Source: CAZRIE01 sp964600075 (GTDB lineage Bacteria; Bacteroidota; Bacteroidia; Flavobacteriales; Flavobacteriaceae). Taken from it: DNA of 10,860 nucleotides. The notes under the pieces are model-generated. The model did no database searches. It was not told the origin of the DNA and saw only the letters and a program-made list of their open reading frames with translations. Of the stretch, positions 1 to 6,205 are shown one piece after another. Within the stretch, counting starts at the first letter, position 1; each line of letters starts with the position of its first letter. The position numbers and the translations under genes are program-made. The stretch covers positions 1 through 10,860 of the forward strand of contig CAZRIE010000135.1 in the NCBI GenBank assembly GCA_964600075.1, in the 5' to 3' direction.

Positions 1-16
1 TATCAATAATTTATTT

Positions 17-33
17 TTAAACTTCTGTTAAAC
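17..33. promoter_or_regulatory. Possible activator site: TTAAAC direct repeat
   Basis: TTAAAC occurs at 17-22 and again at 28-33, a spacing of 11 bases from start to start, or about one helical turn. Direct repeats with this period just upstream of a promoter are typical of OmpR/PhoB-type response regulators, the class to which CusR belongs. The repeat is short and the region is A/T-rich, so chance is a serious alternative. Confidence 0.2.
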
Positions 34-54
34 AAATCTATCGAAGCTGGGATT

Positions 55-75
55 TTTGTAAATTTACATTACAAA
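55..75 (+). promoter_or_regulatory. Promoter-like element with overlapping inverted repeats
   Basis: TAAATTTA at 59-66 is one mismatch from the Bacteroidota -7 consensus TAnnTTTG, and it would place transcription start only a few bases before the ATG at 75. No convincing -33 TTG is seen at the usual distance. The element is the core of a perfect 12-base palindrome (TGTAAATTTACA, 57-68). A second inverted repeat, TTTGTAA (55-61) and TTACAAA (69-75), has a 7-base spacer and reaches the start codon. A repressor bound here would block both promoter and start. Promoter and operator roles are inferred. Confidence 0.4.
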
Positions 76-497
76 TGAAGGAACCATTTCACAAATTAGC
101 TTCTATTTCAATGGCACTGATAGTATTGTTCTCCACAATGTCCTTGTCTGTGGATATGCATTATTGTGGCGACCATTTGGTAGATTTCAGTCTTTCTGAG
201 AAGGTGGATACCTGCATGATGAAAGCAGAAATGTCCAGATCATCAAGCGAATGTGCTGTGGTGGATATGGAAATGGATTGCTGTTCTGACGTAGAAATTA
301 TTATTGAAGGTCGGGACGACCTGAAAATTTCACTGGACCAGCTCACTTTCGACCAACAACTACTCGTTGCCTCCTTCGTCTATTCTTATATAAACCTTTT
401 TGAAGGGCTTGACGAAAAGGCGGCACCTTTTAAAGAATATTCCCCCCCTCCGCTGATACGGGATATCCAGATCCTAGATCAGACGTTCCTCATTTGA
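75..497 (+). CDS. HYC_CC_PP family small secreted protein
   Basis: A 140-residue exported protein. Residues 1-26 form a signal peptide (K2, H6 and K7, then a hydrophobic stretch 11-26). The mature part opens with HYC (29-31), followed by C47 with two methionines, C60, the DCC pair (C69, C70), and a proline-rich SPPP (123-126) near a conserved-looking C-terminus ending in FLI. The order HYC, CC, PP matches a small protein family that I recall from Bacteroidota under that name. Its biochemical role is not known to me. Five cysteines, several methionines and the neighbouring copper genes suggest periplasmic metal binding or sensing, but this is inference. The start fits the signal peptide, and there is almost no leader. 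It is 110 bases from cusA, so it may be transcribed separately or read through. Confidence 0.85.
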   Translation: MKEPFHKLASISMALIVLFSTMSLSVDMHYCGDHLVDFSLSEKVDTCMMKAEMSRSSSECAVVDMEMDCCSDVEIIIEGRDDLKISLDQLTFDQQLLVASFVYSYINLFEGLDEKAAPFKEYSPPPLIRDIQILDQTFLI

Positions 498-607
498 TTT
501 TTAGACTTTAGAAAACAAGCCCTACGGCCATCGCTGTTATTGGGCTAAACTTGTTGTTTATTGGTTTTTGGCCAACACGATTTCTAAATGTTTAATAATC
601 AATACAT
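498..607. other. Intergenic gap with imperfect hairpin
   Basis: This 110-base gap separates the small secreted protein gene from cusA. GCCC (519-522) pairs with GGGC (542-545), and AACAA (514-518) can pair with TTGTT (551-555) across a bulge on the 3' side. The stem is followed by a T-rich stretch (557-569) broken by A and G residues. It could be a weak terminator or attenuator between the two genes. No good match to the Bacteroidota promoter pattern was found in front of cusA, nor any Shine-Dalgarno sequence before the ATG at 608. Confidence 0.35.
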
Positions 608-3600
608 ATGCTTAACAAAGGCATTAAATATCTTATCGAGAATAAACTAGTAGCAGTACTGATGCTCCTACTGTTTGTGGGATGGGGTACCGTCAATGCA
701 CCGTTTAATTGGAACACGGGCTTTTTGCCTAGCGACCCCGTTGCCGTAGATGCCATCCCCGATATTGGCGAGAACCAGCAAATTGTCTTTACCAAATGGA
801 TGGGGAGATCGCCACAGGATATCGAAGATCAGATTTCCTATCCGTTAACAACTTCATTATTGGGTATCCCCGGAGTTAGGACGATACGAAGTTCCTCCAT
901 GTTCGGTTTTTCCAGTATCTACATCATTTTTGAGGAGGACGTGGAATTCTATTGGAGCCGTAGCCGTATCCTTGAAAAATTGAATTCCCTTCCAAGTAAT
1001 CTGTTGCCGGAGGGCGTGAATCCCGCTTTAGGCCCGGATGCTACTGGCTTGGGACAAATTTTCTGGTACACCTTGGAAGGAAGGGACGAAGAAGGAAACG
1101 TTACGGGCGGTTGGGATTTACAGGAACTGCGCAGCATTCAGGACTACTATGTAAAATATGCCCTGTCCGCTGCAAGCGGTGTTTCCGAGGTAGCTTCCAT
1201 TGGGGGCTATGTTCAAGAATATCAAATCGACGTAGACCCCGAATTGATGAAGCAGTATGACATTGGTTTACAACAGGTGGTGAACGCGGTCAAACAGAGC
1301 AATCGGGATATTGGCGCACAGACCTTAGAAATCAATCAGGCCGAATATCTGGTAAGGGGCTTGGGTTATGTGAAATCTTTAGAGGACATTAAAAATGCCG
1401 TTGTAACCTCTGAGAATTATACCTCTATCCGAGTAAAGGATATTGCCAATGTTTCGCTCGGCCCCGCCGTGCGCCGTGGTATTCTTGATAAAGAAGGTGC
1501 TGAAGTAGTTGGAGGGGTTATCGTGGCCAGATATGGTGCAAACCCCATGGAGGTCATCAACAATGTAAAGGATAAAATAAAGGAACTCAGTTCTGGATTG
1601 CCCTCTAAACAATTAACCGATGGCAGAACTTCACAATTAACGATTGTACCGTTCTATGATCGCACCGAATTGATTCAGGAAACCCTAGGAACGCTAAACG
1701 AGGCATTGACCTTAGAAATTCTAATAACCATTTTGGTCATCGTTATCATGGTGTTCAACCTTCGGGCCTCCGTTCTCATTTCAGGACTATTGCCCGTGGC
1801 GGTATTGATGGTCTTTATAGCCATGAAACTTTTTGGTGTCGATGCAAATATCGTTGCCCTTTCAGGAATTGCCATTGCTATCGGAACCATGGTCGATGTC
1901 GGGGTCATTCTCTCCGAAAATATCATTCGGCATCTGGACGAAAATGCAAAAAAACTCCCTATAAATACAGTAGTATATAATGCTTCCGCAGAAGTGTCCG
2001 GTGCAATCGTAACAGCGGTCATGACCACCATCATCAGTTTTATTCCAGTATTTACCATGATAGGTGCTGAAGGAAAACTGTTCCGCCCATTGGCATTTAC
2101 CAAGACCTTTGCATTAACAGCATCGCTAATAGTGGCCTTGTTCCTGATACCGCCTTTTGCTGCTTTCCTCTTTAGAAAGAAAGGAAGCAAGAGCATTATG
2201 GGTTATGTATTCAGCGTAATACTTATCATTTCAGGACTTGTGGCAGTAGTCTATGGTTATTGGCTGGGCTTGGTATTAATGGCCTTCGGAACCATAAGAC
2301 CCTTAAAGAATGTAGAGCTGGCAGGTCGTCTGTTCAATGGATTTTCCCTTTCCGAAAAACAAGCAAACCTTTTGAACATTATTATCTCAGCCGCAGCCAT
2401 CGTATTCCTGTTGGCTGGCTATTGGCGACCGTTGGGTCTTGACCGTAGCATATTTATGAACTTGGTCTTTGTTGGATTGATATGTTTTGGATTGTTGGCC
2501 GTATTCACGCTCTTTAGAAAACACTATACCCAAATATTGCGATGGGCGTTGCGTAACAAATTGGGTTTTCTGTCCATACCTACCGTCATTGTAATTTTCG
2601 GAGTACTGATTATGCAGAATACAGGCAAGGAATTTATGCCCGCCTTGAACGAAGGTTCGTTCCTTTTGATGCCGACCTCACTTCCCCATGCAGGGGTCGA
2701 GGAAAATAAACGGGTCTTGCAACAATTGGATATGGCGGTTGCCAGTATTCCCGAAATCGAAACAGTGGTCGGTAAAGCCGGACGAACGGATTCCTCCCTG
2801 GACCCTGCACCGTTGTCCATGTACGAAAACATCATCCAATACAAATCGGAATACATGCAGAACGGGGCTGGAAAACGGCAACGCTTTAAAGTGAACGATG
2901 ATGGTCTTTTTGTACTACAGGATGGTAATTTCCTATTGAACCCGAATACAGCTCTTGAAGAAAATACTTCGGAGTATAAGGATTCTGATATCGCGGATTT
3001 ATCGGAAATCGTTTTTGAAAACTTGGTTCCCGATGAAAACGGCGAATACTTCCGCAACTGGCGGCCGGAAATCCAATCGCCCGATGACATTTGGAATGAA
3101 ATCGTGAGGGTTACGCGATTGCCAGGGGTCACATCCGCACCTAAATTGCAGCCCATCGAAACCCGTTTAGTCATGTTGCAAACCGGAATGCGTGCTCCAA
3201 TGGGCATCAAGGTTAAGGGACAAAATTTACAGCAAATCGAGGCGTTCGGACTACAATTGGAAAATATTCTCAAAGAGGCCGAAGGGGTCAAGGAGGAAGC
3301 CGTCTTTGCCGACAGGATTGTTGGTAAACCTTATCTCCTGATCGATATTGACAGAGAGGCTTTGGCGAGATATGGCATTGTTGTCGATGATGTACAAAGG
3401 GTCTTGGAAGTCGCCGTGGGCGGCATGACCCTGACTAAAACGGTCGAGGGAAGGGAACGCTATGGTGTGCGAGTGCGCTATCCAAGGGAACTTCGGGAAA
3501 ACCCGACGGACATCAAGAACATCTATGTCCCCGTTTCCAAGGGCAGTCCCGTTCCTTTGAGCGAACTGGTCAACATCCGGTACGAAAAAGGCCCACAGGT

Positions 3601-4375
3601 TATTAAAAGCGAGGATACCTTTTTGGTGGGCTATGTGCTTTTTGACAAGCTGGACGGTTTTGCGGAAGTGAACGTAGTGGAAAGTGCTCAAGCCCTTATC
3701 CAACAAAAAATTGACAATGGGGAGCTGATTGTTCCGAAAGGCATCAACTATAAATTTACCGGAACCTATGAAAATCAACTCAGGGCGGAAAAGACACTTT
3801 CCGTGGTCGTGCCTTTGGCCCTGGCGATTATTTTCTTGATCCTGTATTTCCAGTTCCGTTCGGTATCCACCTCCTTAATGGTCTTCTCGGGAATTGTGGT
3901 CGCCTTTGCTGGGGGGTTCCTAATGATATGGTTCTACGGTCAGGATTGGTTCCTAAATTTCAACTTCTTCGGGGAAAACCTACGGGACCTGTTTCAAATG
4001 CATACCATCAATTTGAGCGTGGCCGTATGGGTCGGTTTTATTGCCCTTTTTGGTATCGCTACGGATGACGGGGTAGTTATGGCCACCTACCTGACACAGA
4101 CTTTTGAGCGGAACAAACCGAAAACGTTGGAATCGGTTCGGGCATCTGTGGTGGAAGCCGGCGAAAAACGGATACGCCCCTGTTTGATGACCACGGCAAC
4201 AACCTTGTTGGCGTTGTTGCCCATTCTGACCTCTACAGGTCGGGGTAGCGATATTATGATTCCTATGGCGATTCCATCGTTCGGAGGGATGCTGATTGCC
4301 CTGATCACCTTGTTGGTGGTTCCTGTGCTTTACAGTTGGAGAAGTGAGTGGCAACTTAAAGGAGAAAACCAATGA
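608..4375 (+). CDS. cusA: CusA/CzcA-type heavy-metal RND efflux pump
   Basis: Inner-membrane, proton-driven pump that exports Cu+ and Ag+ as part of a tripartite complex. The three methionines that bind the ion in E. coli CusA (M573, M623, M672) have clear counterparts: M688 in LLMPT, M738 in APLSMYE and M856 in LVMLQTG. This supports monovalent copper/silver over Zn/Co/Cd. The TM4 relay aspartate is D430 in IAIGTMVD. The E. coli relay residues E939 and K984 are replaced by D1153 (ATDDGVV) and C1192 (RPCLMT). At 1255 residues it is about 200 longer than E. coli CusA. The excess lies mainly in a hydrophobic insert near 526-638, a hydrophilic insert near 747-822, and a smaller one near 1108-1134. 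The N-terminus starts with a normal TM1. It overlaps the next gene by ATGA. Confidence 0.96.
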   Translation: MLNKGIKYLIENKLVAVLMLLLFVGWGTVNAPFNWNTGFLPSDPVAVDAIPDIGENQQIVFTKWMGRSPQDIEDQISYPLTTSLLGIPGVRTIRSSSMFGFSSIYIIFEEDVEFYWSRSRILEKLNSLPSNLLPEGVNPALGPDATGLGQIFWYTLEGRDEEGNVTGGWDLQELRSIQDYYVKYALSAASGVSEVASIGGYVQEYQIDVDPELMKQYDIGLQQVVNAVKQSNRDIGAQTLEINQAEYLVRGLGYVKSLEDIKNAVVTSENYTSIRVKDIANVSLGPAVRRGILDKEGAEVVGGVIVARYGANPMEVINNVKDKIKELSSGLPSKQLTDGRTSQLTIVPFYDRTELIQETLGTLNEALTLEILITILVIVIMVFNLRASVLISGLLPVAVLMVFIAMKLFGVDANIVALSGIAIAIGTMVDVGVILSENIIRHLDENAKKLPINTVVYNASAEVSGAIVTAVMTTIISFIPVFTMIGAEGKLFRPLAFTKTFALTASLIVALFLIPPFAAFLFRKKGSKSIMGYVFSVILIISGLVAVVYGYWLGLVLMAFGTIRPLKNVELAGRLFNGFSLSEKQANLLNIIISAAAIVFLLAGYWRPLGLDRSIFMNLVFVGLICFGLLAVFTLFRKHYTQILRWALRNKLGFLSIPTVIVIFGVLIMQNTGKEFMPALNEGSFLLMPTSLPHAGVEENKRVLQQLDMAVASIPEIETVVGKAGRTDSSLDPAPLSMYENIIQYKSEYMQNGAGKRQRFKVNDDGLFVLQDGNFLLNPNTALEENTSEYKDSDIADLSEIVFENLVPDENGEYFRNWRPEIQSPDDIWNEIVRVTRLPGVTSAPKLQPIETRLVMLQTGMRAPMGIKVKGQNLQQIEAFGLQLENILKEAEGVKEEAVFADRIVGKPYLLIDIDREALARYGIVVDDVQRVLEVAVGGMTLTKTVEGRERYGVRVRYPRELRENPTDIKNIYVPVSKGSPVPLSELVNIRYEKGPQVIKSEDTFLVGYVLFDKLDGFAEVNVVESAQALIQQKIDNGELIVPKGINYKFTGTYENQLRAEKTLSVVVPLALAIIFLILYFQFRSVSTSLMVFSGIVVAFAGGFLMIWFYGQDWFLNFNFFGENLRDLFQMHTINLSVAVWVGFIALFGIATDDGVVMATYLTQTFERNKPKTLESVRASVVEAGEKRIRPCLMTTATTLLALLPILTSTGRGSDIMIPMAIPSFGGMLIALITLLVVPVLYSWRSEWQLKGENQ
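4358..4364 (+). promoter_or_regulatory. Shine-Dalgarno-like site for the TolC-family gene
   Basis: AAAGGAG lies 7 bases before the ATG at 4372, inside the end of cusA. It is the best ribosome-binding match seen in the window; most Bacteroidota genes, including the others here, lack a strong one. With the ATGA overlap it suggests coupled translation of pump and channel. Confidence 0.55.
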
Positions 4376-5592
4376 AGAAAATACTTAACATAGTAATAGG
4401 GCTGCTAGCTGTAGGGTTGGTTCATGGCCAGACCTTGGAGACCTATATCGGGGAAGCGGAAGCCAATAACCCCGAAGTACAGGCCTTTGAAATTAGGTAT
4501 AACATCGCGAAGGAAATAGTGACCCAAGCCGATGCGATCCCCAATACGGAAGTAAGCGCAGGTGTTTTTGTAAGCGAACCCGAAACACGTACAGGGGCCC
4601 AAAAAGCCCGGTTTTCCGTCAAACAGATGCTTCCTTGGTTCGGCACGATAACGGCAAGGGAGAATTATGCGAGTTCCTTGGCAGAAGTTGATTATTTGGA
4701 TATTGCCATTACCAAACGGAAACTGAGATTGTCGGTATCGCAATCCTATTATAAGCTGCATGCCATTAAGGAAAAGCAGAAGGTTTTGGACGAGAATATC
4801 CAACTGCTGAAAACCTACGAAAGATTGGCCCTGACCTCTCTGGAAGTCGGAAATGCCTCCGCTGTGGATGTGCTCCGTTTGCAAATCCGTCAAAACGGAA
4901 TGCAAGAGCAAAAGGAAGTTTTGATGCAAGAACTCCTATCCGAAAGAAGCGTTTTCAATAACCTTTTGAACCGTGAGGAAGCCATGAATGTCGATTTGGT
5001 CGATAGCTTGGGTATCGACGATGATTTTGGACAGGTAACGGCGGAACTGGATTTGCACCCCGAACTGGAAAAATATGATAGGCTTTACGAATCGGTAGCG
5101 CAATCGGAAATCCTAAATCAAAAAGAGGCCAATCCGAATCTTGGTTTCGGGTTGGACTATATCCCAGTAGAAGAAAGGGCCGGCATGGATTTCAGCGATA
5201 ATGGGAAGGACATTCTGATGCCGATGGTTTCGCTATCCATTCCAATTTTCAATAACAAGTACAAATCTCGTTCGGTACAGAACGAACTACGGCAAGAGGA
5301 AATCAATGCCCAGAAAGCCAATCGCCGAAATCTATTGAAAACGATTTTGCATACGACCGTTAATAATCGTGAGGCTGCACGAATCAAGTACAATACCCAA
5401 ATTAAAAATCTGGCAAAGGCGAACAACGCAGAAGAAATCTTGATTAAAAATTATGAAACGGGAACCATCGATTTTAAGGATGTACTGGATATTCAGGAAT
5501 TACAACTGAAGTTTCAGACGAACCGGATCGAGGCCGTCAAAAACTATTATTCACAGATGGCCGTCATCAATTATTTAACGAATCAATACTGA
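4372..5592 (+). CDS. TolC-family outer-membrane efflux protein (CusC-like)
   Basis: Outer-membrane channel of the tripartite pump. Residues 1-19 are a signal peptide ending in VHG before Q20; there is no lipobox cysteine, unlike E. coli CusC. The 406-residue protein shows the internal duplication of the OEP family: long, mostly helical, charged stretches (96-200 and 300-360), each followed by a similar motif, VGNASAVDVLRLQ (159-171) and TGTIDFKDVLDIQE (363-376). Probable beta strands lie at 58-68, 78-91 and 285-293 (VSLSIPIF). Its start overlaps the cusA stop, so it is very likely the channel for this pump. Metal specificity comes from the pump, not from this protein. The assignment to the family is firm; the name CusC rests on context. 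Confidence 0.93.
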   Translation: MKKILNIVIGLLAVGLVHGQTLETYIGEAEANNPEVQAFEIRYNIAKEIVTQADAIPNTEVSAGVFVSEPETRTGAQKARFSVKQMLPWFGTITARENYASSLAEVDYLDIAITKRKLRLSVSQSYYKLHAIKEKQKVLDENIQLLKTYERLALTSLEVGNASAVDVLRLQIRQNGMQEQKEVLMQELLSERSVFNNLLNREEAMNVDLVDSLGIDDDFGQVTAELDLHPELEKYDRLYESVAQSEILNQKEANPNLGFGLDYIPVEERAGMDFSDNGKDILMPMVSLSIPIFNNKYKSRSVQNELRQEEINAQKANRRNLLKTILHTTVNNREAARIKYNTQIKNLAKANNAEEILIKNYETGTIDFKDVLDIQELQLKFQTNRIEAVKNYYSQMAVINYLTNQY

Positions 5593-5593
5593 A

Positions 5594-6202
5594 ATGAATT
5601 CAGCACAAGCAAAAAAAAAGGAATACAATCAATTGAAAATCAATAAAATAAATACTTTGAAACAGAACAAATATTTAGCCGTAGCCGCAGCATTCATTAT
5701 GACTTTGGCATCCTGTGGAGAGAAGAAATATAAACAAGAAGTGGATGTTAGTATACAACAGGGGATAGAACAAGCGAAAGAGCAAACGTTTGATATTGCC
5801 GATGCATCTTTCTCCGATGGGATGACGGGTATTGTATTTCATAACTACCAGCAGGTACGAACGGCATTGGTCAATTCCGATGCTGATGGATTACAATCGG
5901 CAGCTGGAAACCTCGTCGAAATTTTTTCCGAGGAACGGGATAATTTAAAATTAACAGCTTTAGCCATGGCTGAGGCAAACGACCTAGAAAAACAACGCGA
6001 GCTGTTTTCGGAGTTTACCGAAAAGGTAGAGCCGTTGTTCAAGGAATCCATCTACAAGGGAACTATTTACAATCAGTTTTACCCAATGGCCTTTGATGTG
6101 AAAGGGGGGTATTGGATATCCAATGTAGGCGAAATCAGAAATCCATACTACGGCGAAAAGATGTTGAAATGTGGTAAGGTTACCGAAACCGTAACAAAGT
6201 AA
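5594..6202 (+). CDS. DUF3347 domain lipoprotein
   Basis: Predicted periplasm-facing lipoprotein with a lipobox LASC ending at C41, then a charged linker and a DUF3347 domain (about 75-202). The domain is recognised by the helical 'YQQVRTALVNSDADGLQ' type start and by the C-terminal pattern YNQFYPMAF...GGYWIS...EIRNPYYGEKMLKCG. In other members, as I recall them, the first motif reads CPMA; here the cysteine is Tyr163, while M165, M190 and C193 remain. DUF3347 is often fused to, or next to, CusB-type adaptors in Bacteroidota, and a copper-binding role is plausible but not shown here. From the ATG at 5594 the signal peptide has an unusually long 26-residue N-region. TTG codons at 5633 and 5657 would give more normal lengths, so the true start is uncertain. 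Confidence 0.88.
   Translation: MNSAQAKKKEYNQLKINKINTLKQNKYLAVAAAFIMTLASCGEKKYKQEVDVSIQQGIEQAKEQTFDIADASFSDGMTGIVFHNYQQVRTALVNSDADGLQSAAGNLVEIFSEERDNLKLTALAMAEANDLEKQRELFSEFTEKVEPLFKESIYKGTIYNQFYPMAFDVKGGYWISNVGEIRNPYYGEKMLKCGKVTETVTK
5617..5623 (+). promoter_or_regulatory. Possible ribosome-binding site for an internal TTG start
   Basis: AAAGGAA directly follows an A-tract (nine A at 5611-5619 in total) and lies 9 bases before the in-frame TTG at 5633. Starting there would shorten the lipoprotein by 13 residues and give it a signal peptide of 27 residues before the lipobox cysteine. The ATG at 5594 has no such site, but it sits 1 base after the previous stop and could start by coupling. Confidence 0.3.
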
Positions 6203-6205
6203 AAC

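Noticed and set aside
546..553. TAAACTTG as a -7 promoter element for cusA
   Set aside because: One mismatch to TAnnTTTG, but it lies in the stem of the hairpin and has no TTG at the -33 distance.
1675..2196. Antisense frame (173 codons, - strand) with hydrophobic stretches
   Set aside because: It mirrors the membrane helices of CusA on the other strand; no start signal or family features.
2524..3291. Long antisense open frame (255 codons, - strand) inside cusA
   Set aside because: It lies wholly opposite a well-supported RND pump gene, the translation shows no recognisable domain, and its composition is what the opposite-strand codons of cusA would give.
608..4375. CzcA (Zn/Co/Cd) identity for the RND pump
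   Set aside because: The three CusA metal-binding methionines are all present at matching positions and the operon holds a P1B-1 copper ATPase; copper/silver is better supported.
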